Positions 28,281 through 37,688 are shown, counted from the first letter of the stretch. The stretch is DNA of 64,000 bases from Chryseobacterium sp. MFBS3-17 (GCF_020687745.1 NZ_JAJEWK010000012.1:62001-126000); one strand, 5' to 3'. The notes: a model not told the origin generated them from the letters alone. Translations and numbers: made by a program.

Positions 28281-28826
28281 TCAGGATGGTTCTTCGTTAA
28301 TTTTAATCAGGCTGAATACTGCATAGTTCAGCATATCATAAAAGTTGGCATCCAGGCCTTCGGAAACTTCTGTTTTTTCATTATTTTTCAGAATCATCTT
28401 CATGCGCAGGATTTTCTGGTAAATCATATCGGTGATGGAAGAAATTTCCATGTCGCGCCAGGCTTCTCCATAGTCATGGTTTTTGCGTTCCATCAATGCT
28501 TTTCCGGCGGCCGCAAAATGGTCATACAACTCCATCATTTCGTCCCGGTCTGCTTCAAAATCATCTGCAAAACCTTTTTGAATCTGGATGAGCCCGATGA
28601 TCGAATAATTGACAATCGCTATAAAGTTTTCGGTTTCACTTTCGCCTACCCGGGAGACACCGGTCATCTGGAAATTTCGCAGACTTTTTACTTTAATCAG
28701 AATCTGGTCTATGACGGAAAGCGCCCGCAAAACCCTGAAAGAAGCTCCATAATCCGACTGTTTTTTATAAAAAAGATCACGGCATTCCGCAATCACTTCA
28801 TCAAACTGTATAGAGGTTTTTGTCAT
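28281..28826 (-). CDS. DUF1599 protein
   Basis: The protein starts at MTKTSIQFDEV (28826, 181 residues). An upstream in-frame ATG at 28871 would lie beyond the promoter box and is rejected. Two related halves are visible: CRDLFYKKQSDYGASFRVLR near 14-33, and ALMERKNHDYGEAWRDM in the second half. Both carry the K-x-x-DYG-x-x-[FW]R pattern of DUF1599, possibly a nucleotide-binding or MazG-like helical fold. Function is unknown. It leads the operon ending in tpiA. Confidence 0.85.
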   Translation of the reverse strand: MTKTSIQFDEVIAECRDLFYKKQSDYGASFRVLRALSVIDQILIKVKSLRNFQMTGVSRVGESETENFIAIVNYSIIGLIQIQKGFADDFEADRDEMMELYDHFAAAGKALMERKNHDYGEAWRDMEISSITDMIYQKILRMKMILKNNEKTEVSEGLDANFYDMLNYAVFSLIKINEEPS

Positions 28827-28843
28827 AGTTTCAGTTAATGTTT

Positions 28844-28871
28844 CAAAGATAAGAATTTTGAACGGAAGCAA
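28844..28871 (-). promoter_or_regulatory. Promoter of the DUF1599-tpiA operon
   Basis: On the minus strand TTG (28871-28869), a 17-base spacer and TATCTTTG (28851-28844) precede the ATG at 28826. Confidence 0.6.
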
Positions 28872-28910
28872 GAAGTACAGCCTGCAGCACAGCGCTGCCG
28901 GGCAATTTCG

Positions 28911-28918
28911 TAACTTTG
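28911..28918 (+). promoter_or_regulatory. -7 box four bases before the folP ATG
   Basis: TAACTTTG is followed by CCGC and the ATG at 28923, predicting a leaderless folP mRNA. Confidence 0.65.
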
Positions 28919-28922
28919 CCGC

Positions 28923-29750
28923 ATGAACGCAACCAAATCTTTAATCAACTGCCGCGGAAGACTGGTCACCCTGGATCCTCCACTCATTATGGGAATTCTG
29001 AATCTCACCCCGGATTCATTTTCAGATGGCGGCCGGTTTAACAATGAGAAAGCTGCCCTTTTGCAGGCTGAAAAAATGGTGCGTGAGGGTGCAAAAATCA
29101 TAGATGTGGGTCCGCAATCTACCCGCCCGGGCGCAGATTTTCTAAGCAGTGCAGAGGAAATACGGAGAATTGGAACGCTGATTTCGGTTTTGAAAAAAGA
29201 GTTCAGTGATGTGCTTGTTTCTGTAGATACTTTCTATTCTGAAACGGTAGAATTTGCTTGGAACGAGGGCATGGACATCATTAACGATATTTCGGGGGGT
29301 AATTTTGACCCTAAGATGTTTGAAATGGCTGCCAAAACAGGTTTGCCCTATGTTTTGATGCATGTAAATTCTACGTATGACACCATGCATGATAAAGTGA
29401 TTGAGGAAGATATTATTCTCAACATTAACCGGTATTTCTCCGAAAAGTGTGATCTTCTGCTGGCTGCAGGCGTAAAGGACATTATTCTGGATCCGGGTTT
29501 CGGCTTCGGGAAAACAGTGGAGCAGCAACACCAGATGATTGATGAACTGGAGTATATAGGATTCAACGGGTACCCGCTGCTGATCGGGATTTCGCGGAAA
29601 TCATTTATCTATAAACCATTAGGCAAAAAACCTGCAGATATTACAGAGGAAACGCAGAACCTGCACCGCAAAGTGCTGGACAAAGGAGCCCGAATTCTGA
29701 GGGTGCACGATGTGGAAACCACCCGCAGCACCATTGAAAATCACAGATGA
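28923..29750 (+). CDS. folP: Dihydropteroate synthase
   Basis: It condenses p-aminobenzoate with dihydropterin pyrophosphate in folate synthesis and is the sulfonamide target. ILNLTPDSFSDGG near 22-34, DVGPQSTRPGA near 61-71, IINDISGG, ILDPGFGFGKT and LIGISRKSF are the family blocks. The glycine-rich STRPGA loop is normal. The 275-residue length is standard. It is divergent from the DUF1599 operon, with an overlapping promoter region. Confidence 0.97.
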   Translation: MNATKSLINCRGRLVTLDPPLIMGILNLTPDSFSDGGRFNNEKAALLQAEKMVREGAKIIDVGPQSTRPGADFLSSAEEIRRIGTLISVLKKEFSDVLVSVDTFYSETVEFAWNEGMDIINDISGGNFDPKMFEMAAKTGLPYVLMHVNSTYDTMHDKVIEEDIILNINRYFSEKCDLLLAAGVKDIILDPGFGFGKTVEQQHQMIDELEYIGFNGYPLLIGISRKSFIYKPLGKKPADITEETQNLHRKVLDKGARILRVHDVETTRSTIENHR

Positions 29751-29791
29751 AATTCTATACTGAGCAGGAATTATCTAAGGAAATCTGATGA

Positions 29792-30028
29792 TCAGTTCAT
29801 CCCCGAAAGTTTCTCTGCATATTCTTGTGCAAATTTTTCCCGGTCTTCATTCAGTTTTTCCAGAGAATCGGGAAGTGTATAGCTGAAGAGAATCTGATCC
29901 TGGTCATCTGTGAAAATCAGTTCTTTTTCTTCGCCATCCATCAGTTGGGCGAAAATTTCCCACATGGAGGTGTCTTTGGTTTTCAGCATTTCAAAGAAAG
30001 GAGTTGCTTTGATTTGTATGGCTTTCAT
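29792..30028 (-). CDS. Small acidic protein of unknown function (78 aa)
   Basis: I do not recognise this protein. It begins MKAIQIKATPFFEML, is rich in Glu/Asp and Lys, and has no signal peptide or membrane segment, so a small cytosolic protein is likely. It lies 17 bases downstream of the DUF5686 gene on the same strand, so it may be the second gene of that transcript. Coding potential is supported only by length and position. Confidence 0.55.
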   Translation of the reverse strand: MKAIQIKATPFFEMLKTKDTSMWEIFAQLMDGEEKELIFTDDQDQILFSYTLPDSLEKLNEDREKFAQEYAEKLSGMN

Positions 30029-30045
30029 TAAAATATAAATTAAAG

Positions 30046-32490
30046 TTAAAAAGCAAGGAGTTTAAATTTCAGCTGTACTGCAAAGTTGTCTGAGAATTTT
30101 GGTGTATGGTAATAGCCCACGCGGTAAAAAAGTCCAAGATTGAAATAGCTGGAAAGGAAATTATTCCATTCCAGGCCTACTTCCTGATACAGGTGATCCA
30201 ACTTGCGGAAGTTGAACTGATGGTACTCGGGATTTCTCATATTGCCGATGACGCTGCGGTGAATGATATCAAAACTGGATGAGTTCTGCCCGATGCTCCG
30301 GAAATACCACGGAATGCGGTGGGTGAAATACTGGCCCACAAATTCGTCATTGTAATACATGCCGCCTTTCATGGTGGCAAATCCAAGATAGGAAGTCAGG
30401 TTGAATTTGAAATTGTTGCTTCCGGAAAGACCGTTCATGGTAAAATGATGCCACACCGGTGCTTCGCCGAAAAGCTTACCACCATATACCCGGATCCCCG
30501 TGAGTCCCAGTTTGGTTTTAAACTGATGATTAATAAGTACATCTGCTTTGCTGTATTTGAAGTCGCCGCCCAGTCCTTCCCACGCCTGTTCAAAGTTCAG
30601 AAAGAATTCCGGGTAACGTTTCCGGGTGGTAAATTTGCCCTGAGGCGTCATCATATTTCTGGAAAAAGGGGAATATTTGAAAGAAAGCAGCGTGCTGAAA
30701 TTCGTGAAATCTGCAATGGCATTCCGGTAGGTATAGTTGAAGCACGCTTCCTCCGTCTGCAGTCTTCCGGCCAGTTTCATGCTCAGGTTATTGGTCAGGT
30801 CATATTCAAAAGTAATTTTCCCGCCTTCGAAGTGGTAGAAACGATCATTATTCAGGGCAATTCCGGCATTGTTAATTTTCATTCTGAAATCCCAGAAATG
30901 CTCGCTGAATCGTCCTGCAGCCATTACATCATGATAATATTCGCCACGTAATATTGCGGTGCGGTTACGGGATAAATGATAATCTGCGCCCACTCCGTAT
31001 TTCACATCGCCATCTTTGAAGCCGTACGCAAAATAAGCATCCGGAGAGAATACCGGACTGAATTTTTCATTCAGCTTCACCGAAATCCCGGCACGGGCAC
31101 CTTCATACAGATTATACCCGATGACTTTTCCAAGGTCAATATCCACTTTGTTTACCCTTAGTTTACCTCGTACCAGTGCAGACAGTACGCTCGCCTTGCT
31201 GTTGATGTCCATTTTCTGTCCCAGACTGTCTATTACCACATAGGTGTTTTGCTCCCTCGGTGTCAGATTTTCTGTTCTGTACTGATCCATGAGGCTGCCG
31301 TCTGCATTTTTTACTGAAAAAGTATAACCGCGGAAGTCTTTGGGGTTTTCTTCTATCGGGGATTCGTGATCGAAATAAGTGGCGGTTATCATGCCGTAGG
31401 TCCGGAAATTGTCTACCGTGCGCATGGTTTGTCTGCGCTCCGGATCTTGTTCGTCTGCACTATTATCCTGATCCGGTTCCATGCTCATATTGGTAAGCTT
31501 CATTTTGATGGATTCACTTTCCAGGAACCATTTTCCGTACAGCGGTTTCCAGATGCTGGTCATGCTGCCGTCGCTTTTTTCCTTGTTATGGCTTTCTATC
31601 TTTCTCAGACCATAGGTTTCGGTATCTACATAGAGATAGCCATTGAATTTTCTGCGTTGTACAGCTTGTTTGTAGGTGACTTCACGGAAGCTGATGACGT
31701 AATTCTGTCTGCCTTCTATGTCTATGGAGTCGGTCAGGAAATAGCGGTAGAGGTTCTGGTTTTCTTCGCGGATTTCCCGTGGCATGCGGTCACGGTTGCT
31801 CTGAATGGCCATCATTTCGTAGAAGGGTTCAGAAAGTCCGGCCACGCGGTTATCCAGTACGTTTATTTTTTCACCGTATTTGCTGGAATGCAGAAATTCC
31901 TGAGCCCTTTCCCACAGGAATAATTTACTGTTGGCAAAAACTTCTTTCACCGTTACAGTAGTGTCTTCTTCTTGTTTTTTATCCTTTTTTTTAAGGGACA
32001 GCCGGTCCATGAGACGGGTCATCTCGCTGAGGGACTGGTTGTAATGCTGCAGGCTGTCTTCGTCTATGTCAATGGAGATTTTCTCATAAGATTTGTAGCG
32101 GTAGGAATCCAGGCTTTTCGGCGAATTATTTTTGTAGTTTTCCCGTACCTTTTTCAAAATCGCCAATGCCCGGGGGTCACTGCTTTCATTAATGATGACG
32201 GTTTCAATATTCTGGGTTTTCAGGTCGGTTTTGGCCAGATATACCTGCATTACAGCATCTGTAACGGGTTTTTCTGTATAGTAACCATCCTTGCTCACTT
32301 CTACCTGCAGACAGTCTGTGGTAAAACTCAGGGTTCCGTTGTTTTGTGTATAGCCCAGTACAGTACCGTTACACGTTACGGCTGCTCCGGCTACCGGAAT
32401 TTCGCTTCCGGACTGGTACACGGTGAGCACAGACTGAGATTTATATATCGTAAAGAGAATCAGCAGGATCAGTGACAGTTTTTTTTTCAT
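30046..32490 (-). CDS. DUF5686 outer-membrane protein with carboxypeptidase-like regulatory domain
   Basis: From MKKKLSLILLILF (32490) the protein is 814 residues. It has a signal peptide, then a carboxypeptidase-regulatory-like beta domain (about 20-85, SGSEIPVAGAAVTCNG), then the DUF5686 block beginning near ALAILKKVRENYKNN. The C-terminal half alternates aromatic strands like an outer-membrane barrel and ends in LKFKLLAF. Function is unknown. The longer open frame (18 residues more) starts upstream of candidate -7 boxes and was rejected. Confidence 0.88.
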   Translation of the reverse strand: MKKKLSLILLILFTIYKSQSVLTVYQSGSEIPVAGAAVTCNGTVLGYTQNNGTLSFTTDCLQVEVSKDGYYTEKPVTDAVMQVYLAKTDLKTQNIETVIINESSDPRALAILKKVRENYKNNSPKSLDSYRYKSYEKISIDIDEDSLQHYNQSLSEMTRLMDRLSLKKKDKKQEEDTTVTVKEVFANSKLFLWERAQEFLHSSKYGEKINVLDNRVAGLSEPFYEMMAIQSNRDRMPREIREENQNLYRYFLTDSIDIEGRQNYVISFREVTYKQAVQRRKFNGYLYVDTETYGLRKIESHNKEKSDGSMTSIWKPLYGKWFLESESIKMKLTNMSMEPDQDNSADEQDPERRQTMRTVDNFRTYGMITATYFDHESPIEENPKDFRGYTFSVKNADGSLMDQYRTENLTPREQNTYVVIDSLGQKMDINSKASVLSALVRGKLRVNKVDIDLGKVIGYNLYEGARAGISVKLNEKFSPVFSPDAYFAYGFKDGDVKYGVGADYHLSRNRTAILRGEYYHDVMAAGRFSEHFWDFRMKINNAGIALNNDRFYHFEGGKITFEYDLTNNLSMKLAGRLQTEEACFNYTYRNAIADFTNFSTLLSFKYSPFSRNMMTPQGKFTTRKRYPEFFLNFEQAWEGLGGDFKYSKADVLINHQFKTKLGLTGIRVYGGKLFGEAPVWHHFTMNGLSGSNNFKFNLTSYLGFATMKGGMYYNDEFVGQYFTHRIPWYFRSIGQNSSSFDIIHRSVIGNMRNPEYHQFNFRKLDHLYQEVGLEWNNFLSSYFNLGLFYRVGYYHTPKFSDNFAVQLKFKLLAF

Positions 32491-32528
32491 AGGCCGTGTT
32501 TTTGCTTTAAAAATCTGCAGGCAACTTA

Positions 32529-32549
32529 CAAAAATAAGCAACAAATTTA
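32529..32549 (-). promoter_or_regulatory. Candidate promoter boxes for the DUF5686 gene
   Basis: The minus strand has TAAATTTG (32549-32542) and TATTTTTG (32536-32529), both fitting TAnnTTTG, about 40-50 bases before the ATG. I cannot say which is used. Confidence 0.45.
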
Positions 32550-32582
32550 AAAAACGTCCGTTATTAATTTTTATTTTAAAGT

Positions 32583-33182
32583 ATGAAGAAAGCGATATTA
32601 TTTTTACTCACGATGATGTCTGGCAGCTTCATTAGCGCCCAAAAATGCTATGACCTGAATGGAATGATGAAGATGAAATACCATCCCGTCTACGAAAAAC
32701 ATCTGCAGGCCTCCCGGAAATTCAATATGAAGGTTTTGAAAAATTCTACTTCAATTGCCAGTTATAAGAAGCAGGGCAAACTGATTACCGTGAAAACGCT
32801 GGGCAAGGGCTACCGTATTCAAAAGTTGAATTTCAGTAAACCGGTACTCGTGCCCAGGGCGCAGACCGTTCTGAAGGAGATAGCCAAAAATTTCAGCGCC
32901 AGAAGTAAGGGGAGTACCCTAACTTATACATCTCTTACCCGCACGCTGGAAGATCAGTGCCGCCTCCGGAAGGTGAATCCCAATGCATCTGCGGGTCTGA
33001 GTTCGCATAATTACGGAAATTCCTTTGATGTGTCGTATGTTCGGTTTAATGACAGGCTGGCTGCCAATGCACGACTGGACAAAATTCTGGAAAACGTGCT
33101 GAAGGATCTGGAGAAGCAGGGCAAAATATATTATATCAAAGAAAAACAACAGAATTGCTACCATATCACGGTAAGGGCCTGA
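32583..33182 (+). CDS. DUF5715 secreted protein, M15-peptidase-like fold
   Basis: A signal peptide (MKKAILFLLTMMSGSF, cut near ISAQ) is followed by a domain with YTSLTRTLEDQCRLRK, SAGLSSHNYGNSFDVSY and a final CYHITVRA. The S-x-H-x-x-G-x-x-x-D and late H pattern are the metal ligands of VanY/M15 D-Ala-D-Ala peptidases. Periplasmic murein cleavage is therefore plausible but not proven for DUF5715. The 199-residue length is compact. It is divergent from the DUF5686 gene. Confidence 0.82.
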   Translation: MKKAILFLLTMMSGSFISAQKCYDLNGMMKMKYHPVYEKHLQASRKFNMKVLKNSTSIASYKKQGKLITVKTLGKGYRIQKLNFSKPVLVPRAQTVLKEIAKNFSARSKGSTLTYTSLTRTLEDQCRLRKVNPNASAGLSSHNYGNSFDVSYVRFNDRLAANARLDKILENVLKDLEKQGKIYYIKEKQQNCYHITVRA

Positions 33183-33213
33183 CGATAAATAGGGCGGGCG
33201 AAATTTTTTGTAG

Positions 33214-33221
33214 TACATTTG
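33214..33221 (+). promoter_or_regulatory. -7 box of the coiled-coil protein gene
   Basis: TACATTTG, 23 bases before the ATG at 33245, which supports that start over the longer open frame from 33155. Confidence 0.55.
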
Positions 33222-33244
33222 CCGCAAATTTTAAAGATAAATGC

Positions 33245-33676
33245 ATGAAAAAAATGATTATTGCTACGGTTCTTTTTATGGGAACTGTTATGTTCGGAGT
33301 GGCACAAGCACAGTCTAAAGATCAGCTTAATGAACTTAAGGCTAAAAAAGAAGTCCTGAAATTGAATACGAAACTGGCCAACTATAAAATTGATCTGGAG
33401 AGGGAAAAACTAAACCATGCCAAGTATCTGGAGGAAGCCAAAGATGTTACCGGAACTGCAGATAAACTGGGAACAAGATTCGAAGGAAGTGCAGATACTG
33501 CATCCAATGCTAAGGAAGCGAAAAAAGTAGCTAAAAAAATGAAGGCGGCACAGAAAGCGAATAAAAATGTAACCAGCAGTGCCAAAAAAATTGAAAATCT
33601 GGAAAAGAATATTAAAAAAACAGAAAGCAAAATCGCTGAACTGAACCACCAGATTCAATTTGTGGAAGCTAAGTAA
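33245..33676 (+). CDS. Secreted coiled-coil protein
   Basis: From MKKMIIATVLFMGTV the protein is 143 residues, with a signal peptide (cut near AQAQ) and a Lys/Glu/Ala-rich helical remainder. Two coiled-coil segments (about 24-65 and 95-140) flank an Ala/Gly/Thr-rich middle. I recognise no family. A periplasmic or envelope structural role is a guess. It is monocistronic with a very stable terminator. Confidence 0.75.
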   Translation: MKKMIIATVLFMGTVMFGVAQAQSKDQLNELKAKKEVLKLNTKLANYKIDLEREKLNHAKYLEEAKDVTGTADKLGTRFEGSADTASNAKEAKKVAKKMKAAQKANKNVTSSAKKIENLEKNIKKTESKIAELNHQIQFVEAK

Positions 33677-33697
33677 TGCTGCACTTCATGAAAATGC

Positions 33698-33725
33698 AAA
33701 TCCCGGCCGGCGGCCGGGATTTTTG
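33698..33725 (+). terminator. Terminator of the coiled-coil protein gene
   Basis: ATCCCGGCC/GGCCGGGAT (33700-33708 and 33712-33720) is a 9-bp GC-rich stem with a three-base loop and five T. Confidence 0.85.
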
Positions 33726-33737
33726 TTGGGATCAGGT

Positions 33738-34613
33738 TCATTTTACTTCCGCAATGCGCAGATTTGAGATATAGAACCCGTCTTTCGGTTCGGGAATCAG
33801 GGGTGCTGAACGGAAGTGGAAATTGTTGCGGTAGCTGTTTTTATCAAAAGCACGGGGCAGATCAAACAACTTTTCTCCGTCCATATACAGCCGGATACGG
33901 GTGCCGTTTACGGCAATGCTTACCGGAATTTTCTTATTGACCTTGCGGTCTGCCGGCCATTCTCTGGTGGTTTCCCTTCCGGAATATAAACTGGTAGAAT
34001 AGCCTACCCATTGATTCACGGAAGACGGAATTATAAAATAGAAAATGCTTTTATGCTGTACCGGTGTTTTAGCAGGATTGCTCACCTCGGTAAATCCGAA
34101 GGTTACCGGTGGTCTAAGGCCTGTGGGTGGATACAGCAAATCAAACTCGATGGTGAAATGTTGCGGCAGTGTTCCTTTAATTTCCGGAAATATAAGTGCA
34201 TTGTCCGTTACCCGAAGCCACTTCCCCGACTGATTTTTTACAGTGGCAATGGAGCCGGAGCTGTTGGTGTTCCACCGGGAAGGAAAGTCGCCGGTATTAT
34301 AGGTCTGAAAGTCATCGGAGAAAATAATTCGGGTTCCCGGAATGAAATCTGAAGCGGTGGCTGCAGAGAATTCGGGTTCTGAAGCAGGTTTTGTGGCTGT
34401 AGTCCCGGGTTTTTTAGTGCTGTTCTTTTTGCCGGGAGTCGCCGCTTCTTCTACTTTGTCTAGCCCCTTGTCTATGGCCTGATTGGCTTTGCGTTCAATG
34501 CGCTGATTGACCTTGGATTCTATTCTTTTGTCCAGGTTTTTGAGAACCTGAGCTTCGCAAATCAGTAGCCCGCCTAGGCAAGCCATGGCTGTGAGCGTGG
34601 TTTTGGTTTTCAT
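33738..34613 (-). CDS. Secreted protein with lectin-like (LamG/ConA-type) domain
   Basis: The 291 residues have a signal peptide (TLTAMACLGGLLICEAQ), a basic helical segment (KNLDKRIESKVNQRIE near 25-40), a Thr/Pro/Lys-rich linker, and a beta-sandwich-like domain starting IFSDDFQTYNTGDFPSRW. In my memory of flavobacterial genomes this N-terminal arrangement is usually followed by an OmpA domain. Here the frame stops at ISNLRIAEVK, so no peptidoglycan anchor is present. Envelope carbohydrate or protein binding is inferred. Confidence 0.7.
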   Translation of the reverse strand: MKTKTTLTAMACLGGLLICEAQVLKNLDKRIESKVNQRIERKANQAIDKGLDKVEEAATPGKKNSTKKPGTTATKPASEPEFSAATASDFIPGTRIIFSDDFQTYNTGDFPSRWNTNSSGSIATVKNQSGKWLRVTDNALIFPEIKGTLPQHFTIEFDLLYPPTGLRPPVTFGFTEVSNPAKTPVQHKSIFYFIIPSSVNQWVGYSTSLYSGRETTREWPADRKVNKKIPVSIAVNGTRIRLYMDGEKLFDLPRAFDKNSYRNNFHFRSAPLIPEPKDGFYISNLRIAEVK

Positions 34614-34732
34614 AGGTATGGTTTTTAGTTTTAGTTTTTGCCTGATAGAAAATGCATTTGTTGGTCTAAATGATTCGTTTCAAACGGTATAGCAAATTTA
34701 ATAAAAAAATAAATCCGGACGTTTCTCTGAAA

Positions 34733-34766
34733 CAAAAAAAATGCTCCTTAAAAAAAAGAAGCATAT
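34733..34766 (-). terminator. alaS terminator
   Basis: On the minus strand ATGCTTCTT/AAGGAGCAT (one G-T pair) is followed by eight T. Confidence 0.7.
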
Positions 34767-34787
34767 TGTATTTAAGTCAAATAGATC

Positions 34788-37445
34788 TTACAGTTGCATT
34801 GCTTTCTGTACTGCGGCATCAATACCAGCCAGGTTTTTGCCGCCTGCAGTAGCAAATCCCGGATTGCCGCCGCCGCCGCCCTGGATTTCTTTTGCCAGCT
34901 CTTTTACAATGTTTCCGGCATGGTATTTCCCTTCCAGATCTTCTGATACTCCTACGGAAATGAGTGGTTTTTGACCGGCATCTGTAATGATGACCGTTAC
35001 AGAAGACGGAATTTCTTTTTTCAGTCCAAATACCAGATCCTTGATGGAACCGGCATCTAGTGAGACTTTTTTCACCAGCAGTTTTTTATCACCATGATCC
35101 TGGTATTCGTTTTTCCAGTTGGCCGTTTCCGCTTTGGCTCTTTCCTTTTTCATGGCTTCAACCTCTGCTTTCAGTTCAGCATTTTCTGCCATCAGTTTTT
35201 CTACAGATCGGGTAATGTCTTTGGATTTCAGCAGTTGAGACAGCTCAGCCAGGTGTGTTTCCAGATTTTTAAAATATGCGGCAGACTGGTCACCGGAGAT
35301 GGCTTCTATTCTGCGGATTCCGGCGGCAGTGGAACTTTCTGCGGAGATTTTGAAATGGCCTATTTCGCCGGTGGTTTTCACGTGTGTTCCCCCGCAAAGT
35401 TCTTTGGAAGTGCCAAACTGAATCATGCGCACTTTGTCCCCGTATTTCTCACCGAAAAGTGCCATGGCTCCTTTTTCCATAGCTTCTGCAATCGGAATGT
35501 CACGATATTCCTGCAGCGCAATGTTTTCTTTGATCTTTGCATTCACTTTATGTTCGACGAGCTTCAGTTCTTCTTCGTTCATTTTTGAAAAATGTGAGAA
35601 GTCAAACCGCAGATATTCGGGTCCCACATAAGAACCTTTTTGCTCCACATGCGTGCCCAGTACCTCGCGCAGGGCTTCGTGCAGCAGGTGTGTAGCAGAG
35701 TGGTTGGCCTGGGTGTTTCTGCGTTCTTCGGTATTTACTTTGGCATAAAAAACCGCGCCGGCATCTTTTGGTAACTCTTTTATGAGCGAGATGATGAGGT
35801 TGTTTTCCTTTTTGGTCTCCAGTACTTCTATGAGTTCGGAACAATCCTTTACATCGGTAAGGCTGGGGTTGGAGAGGTCGAATCCTTCCACATAACTCGG
35901 AATCAGAATGCCTTTATCACCTATCTGGCCTCCACCTTCCGGGTAAAATGGTGTTTTGGAGAGTACAATCTGATAAAATTCACCATCCTTATTTTCAATT
36001 TTCCGGTAGCGGGTGATATAGGTTTCGGTTTCTGTCTGGTCATAACCTACGAATATTTCAGGTTTTTCTTCCAGAACTACCCAGTCATGAACTTTGGCAG
36101 CAGAATCTTTTTTGGAACGCTGTTTCTGTTTTTCCATTTCCGCATTGAATCCTTCTTCATCTACAGTAAGTTGTTTTTCTTCGGCAATAATCCTGGATAA
36201 ATCTGCAGGGAAGCCGAAGGTGTCGTACAGTTCAAATACAGCAGAACCGGGCAGTGTTTTTTCATTTTTGGCCAGCGTTTCGTTAATAATCAGGTCAATG
36301 CGTTTCAGTCCGAGTTCAATGGTTTTCAGGAAAGAATTTTCTTCTTCCTTAATGACTTCTGTAACCAGTTTTTCCTGCTTCTCCAGCTCAGGGAAGAAAC
36401 TTCCCATCTCTTTTTTCAGAATGGCCACCATTTCATAGAGGAAGGCCTCTTTCATTCCTAAAAAACGATAAGAATAGGAGATGGCTCTTCTCAGAATTCT
36501 GCGGATGACATAGCCTGCGCCTCCGTTGCCGGGAAGTTGTCCGTCTGCAATGGCAAATGTTACTGCTCTGATGTGGTCTACCACCACGCGGATGGCAATG
36601 TCTTTTCCGTCTTCCAGAATGCCGGTATATTTCTTACCGGAAAGTTCTTCTACTTTGGCAATCAGCGGTGTGAAAACATCGGTGTCGTAGTTGGATTTTT
36701 TACCCTGAAGTGCCATACAAAGACGCTCGAAACCCATTCCGGTATCTACATGCTGATTCGGAAGTTTTTCCAGGCTACCGTCTGCCTTGCGGTTGAATTC
36801 CATGAAAACCAGATTCCATACTTCAATCACCTGCGGGTGATCCATATTCACGAGTTCTATTCCGGGTACGGCTGCTTTTTCCTCTATTGTACGCAGATCC
36901 ACATGGATTTCGGAACAAGGTCCGCAGGGTCCGCTTTCGCCCATTTCCCAGAAATTGTCTTTCTTGTTTCCATTAATGATTCGGCTTTCATCTATATGCT
37001 TTTTCCAGAATTGATAAGCGTCTTCATCACGACCCAGATTTTCGGATGCATCACCTTCAAAGATGGTCACGTAGAGATTTTCCTTCGGAATTTTATATAC
37101 TTCGGTCAGCAGTTCCCATGCAAAATGAATGGCTTCTTCTTTAAAATAATCACCAAATGACCAGTTTCCCAGCATTTCAAACATCGTATGGTGGTAGGTA
37201 TCACGACCTACATCATCCAGATCATTGTGTTTTCCGGAAACCCGCAGGCATTTTTGGGTATCGGCTATTCTCGGTGCTTTAGGTTCTTTGTATCCCAGAA
37301 AATAATCCTTGAACTGAGTCATTCCGGAGTTGGAAAACATCAGCGTCGGGTCGTCTTTCAGAACGATGGGAGCCGAGGGAACGATGAGGTGATTTTTACT
37401 TTGAAAAAAATCCAGAAATTGCTGGCGTATCTGTTGTGAGGTCAT
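34788..37445 (-). CDS. alaS: Alanine-tRNA ligase
   Basis: This class II synthetase of 885 residues has the motif 1-3 core (SNSGMTQFKDYFLG near 34-47, GHPQ-like region and GGAGYVIRRILRRA near 310-323). The editing domain has HSATHLLHEALREVLG and CGGTHVKTTGEIG, its zinc and editing residues. The C-Ala domain ends in GGGGGNPGFATAGGK. It charges tRNA-Ala and clears mischarged Ser and Gly. Monocistronic; the leader is about 45 bases. Confidence 0.97.
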   Translation of the reverse strand: MTSQQIRQQFLDFFQSKNHLIVPSAPIVLKDDPTLMFSNSGMTQFKDYFLGYKEPKAPRIADTQKCLRVSGKHNDLDDVGRDTYHHTMFEMLGNWSFGDYFKEEAIHFAWELLTEVYKIPKENLYVTIFEGDASENLGRDEDAYQFWKKHIDESRIINGNKKDNFWEMGESGPCGPCSEIHVDLRTIEEKAAVPGIELVNMDHPQVIEVWNLVFMEFNRKADGSLEKLPNQHVDTGMGFERLCMALQGKKSNYDTDVFTPLIAKVEELSGKKYTGILEDGKDIAIRVVVDHIRAVTFAIADGQLPGNGGAGYVIRRILRRAISYSYRFLGMKEAFLYEMVAILKKEMGSFFPELEKQEKLVTEVIKEEENSFLKTIELGLKRIDLIINETLAKNEKTLPGSAVFELYDTFGFPADLSRIIAEEKQLTVDEEGFNAEMEKQKQRSKKDSAAKVHDWVVLEEKPEIFVGYDQTETETYITRYRKIENKDGEFYQIVLSKTPFYPEGGGQIGDKGILIPSYVEGFDLSNPSLTDVKDCSELIEVLETKKENNLIISLIKELPKDAGAVFYAKVNTEERRNTQANHSATHLLHEALREVLGTHVEQKGSYVGPEYLRFDFSHFSKMNEEELKLVEHKVNAKIKENIALQEYRDIPIAEAMEKGAMALFGEKYGDKVRMIQFGTSKELCGGTHVKTTGEIGHFKISAESSTAAGIRRIEAISGDQSAAYFKNLETHLAELSQLLKSKDITRSVEKLMAENAELKAEVEAMKKERAKAETANWKNEYQDHGDKKLLVKKVSLDAGSIKDLVFGLKKEIPSSVTVIITDAGQKPLISVGVSEDLEGKYHAGNIVKELAKEIQGGGGGNPGFATAGGKNLAGIDAAVQKAMQL

Positions 37446-37495
37446 AGTGTAAACTTTGCGCGTCCGGCTCTGGGCTTTCTGCTTTTTTAAGACTG

Positions 37496-37503
37496 CAAAT
37501 TTA
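37496..37503 (-). promoter_or_regulatory. -7 box of the alaS promoter
   Basis: The minus strand reads TAAATTTG, 50 bases upstream of the ATG. Confidence 0.5.
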
Positions 37504-37593
37504 ATGATTTTTACTTGATTAAACGTTGCCGGAACTTATGAGAACAAAGTTTTAGATGTAAAAATTGTGAGGTTCTGCGAAGGCTGCCTATAG

Positions 37594-37641
37594 AACTTTC
37601 CCCGCACGGCATTATTTCTGCTGATCGAGCGGGAGAAAGTT
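37594..37641. repeat. Long hairpin between alaS and the AAA-protein gene
   Basis: AACTTTCCCCGC (37594-37605) pairs with GCGGGAGAAAGTT (37629-37641), giving 12 base pairs with a single bulged A and a 23-base loop. It is not followed by a T-run on either strand, so it is not an obvious terminator. It lies in the divergent intergenic region, about 15 bases upstream of a TATCTTTA box at 37657-37664 for the + gene. Confidence 0.55.
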
Positions 37642-37688
37642 TTCGCCGGAAATGCGTATCTTTAAATCTTATTTTTAAATCAGCTTTT

